NCBI RefSeq assembly: GCF_047495875.1
Contig: NC_092463.1
Location: 23,363,224 to 23,427,223, forward strand
DNA length: 64,000 bases
Reading direction: 5' to 3'
DNA from: Pithys albifrons albifrons
Lineage: Eukaryota; Chordata; Aves; Passeriformes; Thamnophilidae
Part shown: positions 12,740 to 23,500 of the stretch, in pieces
Position numbering within the stretch: position 1 is the stretch's first letter
How the letters are laid out: every line of letters begins with the position of its first letter
Notes under the pieces: generated by a model
Database searches by the model: none
What the model was told of the DNA's origin: nothing
Seen by the model: only the letters and a program-made list of their open reading frames with translations
Program-made: the position numbers and the translations under genes

Positions 12740-15700
12740 GAAACAGATTCAGTTTGTCAATGCAAGCCCAACAGAGATGTGACTCCTTGGGTGTGATAGA
12801 TTTCCCACTCCTCTCACTAAAGCCCCTCTTCAACATGCTGTGGATGTACCTCCCCTTCATCCCTGCTTCATGCCCGCCACTCCCTGTGCACTGTCCACAT
12901 ATGGTGCTGGCCTCAGTGTGGGGATGGGCTCACTCTGGTGCTTGGCAGTGTTGGAAAAACTTCTCAAACTCTTCAGCCTGTGTGCAGGGAACTCACAGTT
13001 CTCCCTCATTAGGTCTTTGTTCCTTCACAAGCTGCCTTTCTCCCATTTCTCAATTTCTGAGCCCATCGGGCAAAGCAAATTTTTCATCTCCATCCCTTTT
13101 CCCCACAAGCCAAACCCATGTCAGCCTCTTCAGCCTCTCTTGAACTGACTGACTCTTCCCCATGCACAGGCTGGACACTGCTGGCTGACTTTGTGATCAG
13201 ACTGGGAATGCTTTGCAGTACTCTTTCTGAATGGCAGAAGAGAAAGCATTTGAATGGTACTGTCTATTGGGACTGAGTGTAACTAGGCTCACTGGAAGTG
13301 ATACAGCTTCTCTTACCCACAATTTATAATTTATTTCATAGAGAGAAGAAGAATTTGGAAAATTCCTTTTTAAGAGGAATAAATGCATGAAAAATAATGA
13401 AGTGTAATTTCTGACTAATAGCATAATATATATTTTTTTCTACTCTGAATCTTCCTTTTCATTCCTAGTCACTGCTTTTACTGCCCTCTTCCCTTACTAT
13501 TTCCCTTTAGAGCTCCAGGCTATTGACCTGTACTAAGGGTAATTTTGTACCCTTCCTGGATATCACCTAGCTCTGATGTCTGATGTGGAGCTTGCAGTTT
13601 GGCTCTTCATTCAGACCTATCTGAGAGAAAGACTTGCCAGCTGACACCTACATCACTGCATTTCAACCAGCCCTGCAGCTGCAGCTCCTTTATTAAGACC
13701 TTTTCCTTCTGCCAGACTTTATTTGTCAAATGATGGGTTTACTTGCATTACTTTAGTGTGAGAAAGACAAAAGAAAGGGTAAAAATAGGTCTAAATCCTA
13801 TGAAAGAACTCGTGAGATTAGTCATGTGCCCAGTGCATTAGCCAGTCCCAGTCTGTGAACTGAACCTTCTGAAATAGATTCAGAAGTGATCCCTGCACTT
13901 CATAAATTGCATTATACTCTATTTAAATATAGGAAAATGAGCCAAAGAGAGAAGTTGTCCCGCATATGTCCCTACCTTACAGTAACTGCATTATTTAACA
14001 AGTAATTGTATATACAGCAACAAAGAAAAATAAGAAATTAACTTGTAATGATTAAGTGACAGTCCAAAGGGGTTTTTGTATTTTTAGAGGAACTGTTAAT
14101 GCTGACCTAGAAGTCAGGCCAAAGTGCTGTGAGCAGTCCTGGTGCCTGACTCTACTGTGTACAAGCACAGCCTGAGAGCAGCAGGTTCAGAAAACCCTCC
14201 TGCCCCTCATGCCCTGCCTGTCCTCCTGGGTGATGGAGACCTCAAAAACGATCTGGTCTCACAAGATGCTGAGTTCTGACCCCTCTTGTGGGCATTAGGG
14301 GCAGCTGGGTGGAGTGCCTTGAAAGCTGGTACTGGCAAGGTCTCCTATTATTCATCTTGCTTTTTTCCAAACTGTTCCCAGATGGCAGCTCCCATCTCTG
14401 GCCACTGGCAGCCTGGATCCCTGTTTGCCACCCTTCTCCTCATTGCTGGAGAAGAGAAGCCTTTCCACCTGGTGATCAGCCTGCTGCAACAACAGTCTGT
14501 CTTGGGTGATGGTGACTTTAATTTGGCCATTTCTGACAATTTCTGAAGTGAGTTTGCTTGTAACTAAACACTGCACCTGCATCCTTCTTAGACTCATTCT
14601 TGGTGTCACCATCAGTGAGATGCAGGTTCGTTTGCTTTTTCTTTTCTGTAAATGAGGAGTTCACAGCCACTTCCTAGATCCTGTAAGTTTCTCACACCTA
14701 CACACAAAAAGCGCAGCTGCTTGGCTTCAATTAAAACATCTACAGGAGGAATGGTGCCACTTGTAAGATGTGTGTTATTGATTTCTACTGCTTCTAAATA
14801 GGAGAATCCCATTTCTGGCTTGTGCATGGGCTGTCCTGGTGTTATGAGAAGGCCCTGCAGAGCCTGTGGTTAGCCTGTCCTGCCGTCACCACCCTTCTGT
14901 AACTTTATCTGCACCTTCTGACTCCTAAGGGTGACATTCAGTGCTGGAAACCCCATCACTCTGAGATCAAATCAGCTCCCAGTAACTGAGAACAGCTGTG
15001 GTTTTGGCTATGGAAACCCTCACAGGTGTGTCAAAGAGTCCTGCCATGCTTCTGATAAGAGTTCTTGTCTCCTTTAAGTTCATATTCCAGTGTGTACAAT
15101 TTCAAGTCAGACTGTGGCAGTTACAGTCTGAGAGGAGACAAGGATAGGGCTGTATTCACCTTTTTAGTCTGAACAGATTCAGACTTCTCGACTGACAAAT
15201 TCCCAGTAAGTTCAGTAATAAAGTGTGGCTCATAAACATGTCAGCACTTAATGGGGCCTTGAATCAAGTGCTTGTTTGTCCCACCAACTATTGTTGGTGC
15301 CAAAATTGGTTCAGTGCTTATTATTTTACATCTTTTATACTGAGGACTTTGTGACTTTTCATAAGGGGCTAAAATCAAACTGTTACAGAAGAGGCTTTCT
15401 GATAAAGGTTGAGCACAACTAATTCATACACTAAGAAATATTTCCATTAGGGGCGATGCTCAGTGAACATAATCCCTGGTACAGCTTTTGAAGTTTATGT
15501 AGTGTCATATGGACTCTAGAGAGAAAAGGTCTGTTTCCTAAGAATAAGGTAATTTTAGTGGCTTTATTCCCTTAGGTTCTACATAGACCTCTCAAGTAGT
15601 CCAGTCATTAGTGACTGTGGTAGGGTTATATTTGTATATAGAACAAAATGCCACAAAACCCAGTGGAAGGTTTGACCCTGAAGCAGATGACCATTGTCAG

Positions 15701-16879
15701 CTTTGATTTTATTGCCAAAGTTTGTATGTATTTTTTCTTGTGTAGGCCACAGTTGTTTGGCCCTCACAAGAAAAAATACATACAAACTTTGGCCACAGTT
15801 ACTTGCTTGTTTATAGCGCCAGCTAACATTCTTCTCTGATTTCAGTCTGATTATTCTGATGTGGGTTGGGTCTGAAGATTTTTTTAGATCTTTCTTTTTA
15901 AAGAACAGCTTAGTTTTAAATTACCCAGTCATCAGCCCTTAATGTTTCAGATACTTCCTCTGGTGAACACCCGCCATTTTCTGACTAGAAATGAAAACCA
16001 GTGTTGGTCTGGTTGCTGCAACAGATGGGAGACCACAGTCCAGTTCTGTGCTTTGCCAGAGACATTTGTGGGATTTGAGGCAAGTCACTGCATTTATGGT
16101 CTGTGGTATTTTATAACTGGAGATTTGAAAAGGAGATTGGTAGGATTATTATTTATATACATTTATATACATAATATGTATTTATTATATCAGCTGAAAT
16201 CCTGGCCGTGGACATTCACTGTGCTAATCACCAAGCGTTTTATTCAATTATAACCCGTAAGACAGCAACTGGTCACCATCAAGGGAACAGTTTGGCAACA
16301 CTTATCAGTGCAAAAGGCAGGGATGACATGAATCTTGACTTCATTGCAGGTACCCATCCCTGAGTTTGGAAGAGGGTTACTGAGATTGCATATTAGAAAT
16401 TAGTATTTTGTGTAAAAAGCTGTAGCGTGCTCAACTTGATCTGTTTGCCTTTAGATGCTGAAAACATTTAATTGTGAAATGAAGCAAACATTGAAGTCCT
16501 GGACATCAACCAGGACTTCGCTTTTCAAATGCAACTGTCTGGTTTCAACATGTGCTGGGTCTCAGCTTGAAGAGGCAGAGTGCTCACAGCCAGGCGAGAA
16601 GGGATTTTGCAGAACCGAGGTAACCGGTCAGCAGCACTTGCGGGAGCGTACGCTCTGCTCCTGCTCCAGCCTGCCCCGCTATTGCACCCACCCCACCGGC
16701 CGCACAGGGACTGCTTTGCAAAACCTTGGCTGTCATCAAAGGTTTGAAAAGCCAGTGTAATTATTAACTCAAATGCAGCATATGGTGGCTTCCCAGAGTG
16801 AAAAAAAATCCTGGGAGTTGTCCTGTTTGGATTTCTGTAGAACTCGGGATGAAAATTTTTGAAACCACAGATTTCAGAG
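12740..16879. other. Intergenic space between the divergent LRRC74A-like gene and ANGEL1
   Basis: I see no coding exon that I can support in this 4.1 kb. It holds the 29-bp inverted repeat at 15714-15793, an A/T-rich patch near 16150-16190, and the approach to the ANGEL1 CpG island. Confidence 0.5.
15714..15793. repeat. Perfect 29-bp inverted repeat with a 22-nt spacer
   Basis: The left arm (15714-15742) is exactly the reverse complement of the right arm (15765-15793), with no mismatch over 29 bp. The spacer is 15743-15764. The 10-mer GGCCACAGTT occurs in the spacer (15745-15754) and again across the right-arm end and flank (15791-15800), forming a direct repeat. The transcript of either strand could fold into a long hairpin. 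Confidence 0.95.
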
Positions 16880-17560
16880 TGAGGAGGGCAGAAAACTGCC
16901 GTCACTCAGCCCATTCACAGCTCCCGACCCCTGGGGCTCAGCCCGGCCCCGGCGGCGCTGCTGCCGCACAGAGGAGGGGCGGGCGGGGCCGCCCTCCAGC
17001 GGGGGCCGCCCCACCACGGGCGCGGCCTCCCGGGCGCGGGCGGCCCCGGAGCGGCGCGGGAGGAGCGCATGCCGAGCCGGCCGGGCCCCGCCGCGGTGAG
17101 TGCCCGGGCGCGCCGTGCCCCGCGCCGCCCGCGCCGTGCGGTCGCAGCTGGGGCGGGGCCGGCGCGGCGTCGGGGCCGGGCCGGGCGGTATGATCGGCAC
17201 CGTGCTCTGCTACGTGCTGCTGCCGGCGGCGCGGCTCCTCCGGGCCCTGCGAGGTAACCCGGCTGCGGGCGGGCGGCGGCGGGGCCGGGGCGGGCAGCCG
17301 GAGGGGCGCGGTGTGCCCCGCCGTCCCTGTGCCGGCCCGGGGCGGTGCGGCCCGGCAGCGGGAACCAGGGCGGCCCGCCTGCCCCCAGCAGCCCTAGCCC
17401 CGGCGCTGGGCAGGACCTGGGGCAGCTGTGCCGGCCCGGAGCTGCTGACCCCGGGCGCCGCAGGGAGCCGGGTGTGTGTTTGTTTGCAAGGAACAGCTGC
17501 TGTGCTGCAGAGGCAGGTTGCGGTGTGCGCAGCGACTCCAGCTCCTGCCCCGGGCCTGCC
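16880..17560 (+). promoter_or_regulatory. ANGEL1: CpG island and promoter region of ANGEL1
   Basis: Composition changes abruptly to very GC- and CpG-rich DNA around the first ANGEL1 exon and returns to normal by about 17.6 kb. It contains GGGGCGGGGC-type Sp1-like boxes (for example around 17149-17160) and no obvious TATA box, as is usual for a housekeeping promoter. The transcription start cannot be placed from sequence alone. An upstream ATG at 17069 and a consensus GTGAGT at 17096 lie between the likely start region and the main start codon. Confidence 0.8.
17190..17253 (+). CDS. ANGEL1: ANGEL1 coding exon 1
   Basis: This exon encodes 21 codons plus one base and ends before GTAACC. It gives a hydrophobic, Leu/Ala-rich N-terminus resembling a membrane anchor or signal-anchor, as in other ANGEL1 proteins. 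The start context has G at -3 and A at +4. Confidence 0.9.
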
Positions 17561-20500
17561 CTGCAGCCTGGGGAACATCTCTGGAGATGGGCTGCTCGGA
17601 GATAGATCTGTGACCCCCCCGAAGGACCTGCTGTGACTCTTGCCTTGCGTGCATCGCTGTTTCACATAGTTTTATAGATCCGGCTGCTGCTTCACAGCCC
17701 CTGTTTGCTGCGCTGATGCAAGGCCACCTTTCTGCCTGAGCCTGTCCCTGGGCCTGTAGCAATGACGGGCACGCACTCTGTGGTCACAGTGAGCAGCTAA
17801 CTCCCCTCAAATTCAGCTTCTACGGTGTAATAACAGGCTCCTGTAACAGCCGTGCCTGGCTAGTGGTGTGTGGAGACATTACCTTGGTGCACTGGTGTTT
17901 CTGACGTTCATGAACTTAATTACAAAACTTCAGAGAGGTGTATGGCTCTTAAAGCCCCATTTCTGACAGATACAGAAAACTTCGACACAGAAGTTAGTAA
18001 AAGTATACACAGATGTTGCTGACAGTATGTTACTGCTGTGGCTGACTGACTGTCACAGGGATACAGAGAAAAAAGTGATTTGTAGTCAACAGAAATTGCT
18101 AGTCAACAGTAGGGACTACTGTCTGTGCAGAATTCATAGTAAATTGTAAACGCCATCTTTTGTATAGATATAAGTGAAAAGAGTCGTCTTTTTCTACTTT
18201 ACCCAGTGAATATTACTATGTTCAATTGTTACATTAAAAATAGTTTAAAATGTTTTTATTTTTTTGCCATATATTTCAGTCATCAGATGATCTGTAATTC
18301 TTACGAGGACTACTTCTATGCATATATCTCTCTAGTAAGGCATATGTTGCTGCTTCTGTGTCTTCATTTTTTATGTCTTAGTAGCAGAACAGTTTTTCTT
18401 GTACAACACATTCTTGTGATACATTGCAGTTAGCTGACTGATATTTTTTACTCCATGCCTGAAAAGATACTTACTCCAAGTAACGATCTACAAGACCTTG
18501 GCTTCTTAGCCCACGCACCTGATCTGCTAACTTCTACAGACTGTGCCTTTATATGCGTTGCTGAGAGTTGATAGTTTCTACAAGGCCTTTTAGCTTGGCT
18601 GATTCTGTGGTGCTGCATAAATTAGAATTGAATTCCCTAGATTGGTAAAGCCTTTGCTATCGTGCAGTTTCACTGACTTTGACTAACATAAGGAGACTTG
18701 GACTGTGGCTTAGCATTCTGGAGGAGGCAGGGGTAAGTTACTCAGATTGTAAGTATTTTTCTTCAGAGAAGTCATTTGAGTTGATACACTGAATGGTTGT
18801 ATTGCTCAGAGCTACAGCAAATGTATTGGAAAAAGAAAAGAGTGAGTGAGAAAGGATTTCTGTCTGTCTTATGTTGATTTTGTTTTAAATGACAGATGGT
18901 TTCTTTACCTGTCAAAAGAATGTTCTTCTGGCGAAGAGCCCGTCCACCCAGATAGAAGGTGTCTTTGCTGCAACCAGAGGAAGATTGGTCTCAGAAGAGC
19001 AAGAAGCCCTTCTCCAGCAATGGTTGGAGGAAGGAGCAGGCAATTTCCCAGCCAATGAGAGTGTTCCAGCAGTGGGGAAAGTATCAGTTACACTCACTAG
19101 TGACTGGTTAGAAGGTTCAGAGCTATTGATGACTAGCCTCAGTGACCTGAACGTGTCTCCAGAAGTCACACCGTGTGCTGATCAGCAGCTCTCAGAGCTA
19201 AACACCTTGGCTTCTTCAGAACTGCCAGATCATGCAGTGGCTGAACTGGCAAGAGTACCAGCAGAGGAAACAATGACTGTAGCAGACAGTGCCCCTTGGG
19301 CAGCTGTGGTGCCACAGACGGATCAGCAGATAGCTGGCTGTGCTGGGATCAACACAGAAGTGCTGAATGATGACCCAGCTGTGCTGGCCTGGAGTTTAGC
19401 ATGTGATACAGAGACAGTGCCAGCAGAACAACTCCCAGCCCGACCCATTCAGGATGCAGTACCATTTTGTCCTGTCCCAACAGAGGTCCCCTACCATGGT
19501 CAGTAATGGCTCTGAATCTAATGTTCAAATTGGGATTGGCATTCGTAGTGAATGTGGTCAGGCTATTGTGTTTGAACTTGGTGTCAGTAGGGCACTGATT
19601 GTCCCTGCAGAATTGACAGGATCTGCTAGTGAAAACTGTAAAGTGAGTTTTTGCTGAGGAGGGGCTGGTCACAGCCAGTGGTCTCTGTGCTGTTAGGCTG
19701 TCTGGTCTAAATATCACTATATGTTCCCTTCCCAGGAACTGTTCCCAAGTGCTGGCATTATAATCTAAAAAGCACCAAATAGTTGAGTGTGTGTTTTGGT
19801 GTGCTTGACTCTGGTCATGTGTTATGCCATCGCCAAGAACAAGTATTTAAAGGCATCCAGTATTTAAAGAACAAGTATTTAAAGGCATCCAGAAAGAGCA
19901 CCTGAAAACCAGAGTGGGAGAGGGTTTGCTCAGAGGCTAGAATGGCCTAGCTTGGGGAATGAGAATGGCTGTTTTCTGGGTGCCGAGGGAACTAAAGTAT
20001 CAGGAAGGTACTCAGCATGTAAAACTTTGCTTTTTGTCTCTTGCATGTAGAGATTTTATGGAGAGACTGGGAAGATCTTTCTGTCCAGCCGTGTGTCCTA
20101 GAGCAGGTCTCGAAAAACACAGCTCTCTTTGAATTCCGAGTCATGTCTTACAACATCCTTGCCCAGGACCTGGTGGAGCAGGGCCTTGATCTCTATGTAC
20201 ACTGTCATCCAGACATCCTGAACTGGAACTACCGCCTTCCAAACCTTTTGCAGGAGATCCAGCATTGGGATCCTGATGTGAGTATGGCTAAGCCCTTCCT
20301 ACATCAGTGTCACCAGAATTTGAATTCCTTGTTTGATCTAGCAGTATTAAAAAAGAACAAAAGATGGGGGGAAGTCCTAGGAAGCTACTACCTGCTTGGT
20401 AACTGAACACTGATTGCCCTGAGAGGGTTTGAGGACTTCTGCAGACCTATTTTTTGGTGTCTGTCTTGCTTTGATTGTAGAAACTAGTCATACTTTGATG

Positions 20501-23500
20501 GCAGGGCTTAACTTCTGTAAGCATCAGAAGTAGAGGAAGAAGGACCAGGTTTCTAAGGCAGCGCAAGAGGGGAAGCCTGCATAGAAGAGGACTTCATGAA
20601 TTTTTCTCTTCTTTGAGTCCTCTTTGTGGGATGAAGGATCTTTTGCTTCATCACTGGAAAACTAAGCTAATGTGACCCAGAAAGTTATTGCTCTTCATCT
20701 GGAAAGTACAGGAGAGAGTTGCGGTGATGACATTTCTGGGTGCAGGGTTGGTATGTGAGTGTACTTTTCTGTTTTCTTTCTTCCCCAAAACAAGGTAACT
20801 AGCAAATACTTGTAGAATAAGTGAGGTCTCTGCCTTCCTTCCAGGTTCTGTGTCTCCAGGAGGTGCAAGAGAACCATTATTGGGAACAACTGGAACCGAC
20901 ATTCAAGGAGATGGGTATGTCCTGCTTTTATGGTTCTGTACATCCAGCTCATGGAACTGGCCAAGCAGTGCTTCTTGCTTACTGTCTTCAAAGCACTTGG
21001 TTTCAAGAGACCTCTTCCTGTTTGCCAGGTGGCTGCTGGCCCTATGTCTGAACTGTCAGCTTAGACCTTTATCCTTTCTTTTGCAGTTGCTCTCCCTCAG
21101 AATTGAAAGATCAGAGTAACAAAGCTGAGAGCATCCTAGAAGGACAAGGAGAGAGAAAATACTGCCAGTGATTAATAATAAATAGTGATTACTGGAACAG
21201 AATTGGGTCTAATCCTGTACCCAAATGTAGTAGGAATCTTATCTACACAAATTTGCTGAACTCCCAGCTGATAGGGGTAGCCTGAGGTAGTGACTGGATA
21301 AACCTCTTAATAGATGATGATTTTGTTTCAGGCTTTGCATGCTTCTACAAACGGAGAACTGGGACGAAGACAGATGGATGTGCAGTGTGCTATAAGCACA
21401 GCAGGTTCCAGCTGATCAGCCTCAGCCCCATAGAATACTTCCGTCCTGGCCTGGATGTCCTCAATCGGGATAATGTGGGCTTGGTGCTGCTGCTACAGCC
21501 TGTGCTCTCAGAGGGCCTAGGTGTGAAGGCCATCAGTCCTTTGTGTGTGGCCAACACTCATGTATTGTTCAATCCTCGTCGAGGAGATATCAAACTGGCC
21601 CAGGTGGCCTTACTCTTGGCAGAAATTGACAAAATTGCAAGAACTGCTGAAGGCAGCTACTATCCTGTCATCTTTTGTGGAGACCTGAACTCTGTACCTG
21701 ATTCTCCACTGTACAAATTCATCCGGAATGGTGAACTTTCCTACCATGGGATGCCAGCTTGGAAGGTAGTTGCCAACCAGAAGTGGGATTGGGTAGCTCT
21801 TCATTTCATATTGCTAGATAAATGCATGGCTGCATTCCTTCTTTTGGGAAAAATTAGTGTGAATACTGAATTCAGTTATTCAGCAGTCTTCCCCGATATC
21901 TCCAGCACTGCAGGGGAACGAAGTGGATAAATGTGTGCCTGTTGTTTCCATTACTGCTCTTTTGGTTTCTCTTGAGGCAGACATGTGATAACAGACCACT
22001 TAATTTCATGTCTTTGTTTTCCTTTGCTATGGAATTTTTGTGGCTACGTGACTGAAAGTGTAGAGGAGTGCAGCTCCACCAAGACTTACTGAAATTTTGT
22101 GTGGATGCTTGTTCTGAAAACAGTTTGAAATGGGCACCTATGCTAGAGTCTGTTGTGGTTCCCTCTTACTGTGTGTCTGCTATCAAATACACCCTCGGCT
22201 TGCAAGCTAACTCATCAGTTCAGTAAGATGCCTGTGAAGTATCATGTCAGGTGACTTTTAGCTATTTGTATCTATTCCCCACAGCTGAAGGTTTATCACA
22301 CCTGTACCATGTTCTGAATAGCTTAGTTCATGCCTTTCTATCAGGGCATTCTCCTGTCTTGCTCTTTGCAAGTGTATATATGTCCATTGTCTATAGCTTG
22401 CAAAAGTTCTGCTCTGTTGCTGATGGTTCCTCTCTTTTTCTGGCCTCTTTGCAGGTGTCTGGTCAGGAAGACTTTTCCCAACAGTTGTATTCACGGAAGC
22501 TGCTGGCCCCACTGTGGCCGAGCTCACTGGGTGTAACAGACAACTGCCAGTATGTCACTCGGTGCCAGCCAAAGAAACCAGGTGAGCTCCAGTATGCACT
22601 AAGAACATGAGTTTGCTGAGGATGGGCAGTTTGTGGGCCTTGCTGTCATCTGAATAGCTTGGTCATGTGTTACATGAGCCACTGAGCAAAGATTCTCTTC
22701 TTCTATCCATTTCCTTGGTATATGAATTAAATACAATTTTCCCAGAATCTATTGCTGTAGCCCCGTTTCCGCCATTTTCTTGTCTAGTCAGGAGCTGAAT
22801 TTTCCTGTACCAGTAACAATTGCTCTATGTATCTCTTTCCTATGCTGAAACTTAGGCTTTTGTGTAGTCGTAAACTATGTTCAGCTTTCATCTGCACTGC
22901 TAAGAAATCATTCCTAAGAGCCTAGTCTTCATCTTCTCTATCATGTCTATTCTCTACCATCCTTAGAGAGGATTAAAAAAACAGGAGCCCACACAAAATA
23001 GCTTTTGTTAAAATCTTGACTGTAGAACTTGTACTCAAACCAATCTTCAGAACTGTTTTTTTCTTTTTTGACAGACATTTCCTTGAGTTGTGAGCTAACT
23101 GATCTGCTTGAAAATCCCTTGAACTTGTGGTGTCTCGGAGGGGACATTCTAACTTTATACTGACCATGACTGTTGCATTAGCTAAAGGGATAGCAATAAC
23201 TGTGCTCTGTTCTTCTTCATTTACACATCTGTTCTATTCTGCATTTAAGTTAGAGTGCTTGCTATTCTCATGGTATTAGAACATTTGGGCACAAAAGTTG
23301 CTCTCAAACAAAAGAGGTCTTAGAGGCCCAAAGGTCTAAAACTTCTGTAGGTGTTCCTTGTAGATGTGACTTGGCTGCTGTTATTTTTTCTTTTAACTTG
23401 TACTTTTCTCTGTAGGGAGACGTGAATACAGCCGTGACTTTCTGCTCCAGTTTCGTTTTTGTGATATTGCCTGTGAACGACCCCCGCAGCTGGTCCTCTT

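Noticed and set aside
16455..17200. Open frames of 100-130 codons on both strands just upstream of ANGEL1
   Set aside because: They overlap each other on opposite strands, partly in the CpG island, with no similarity or splice structure that I can support.
21766..21930. Read-through of ANGEL1 exon 5 giving about 55 extra codons
   Set aside because: It is intronic. The family alignment continues in exon 6 (VSGQEDF), and nothing supports the extension as a real isoform.
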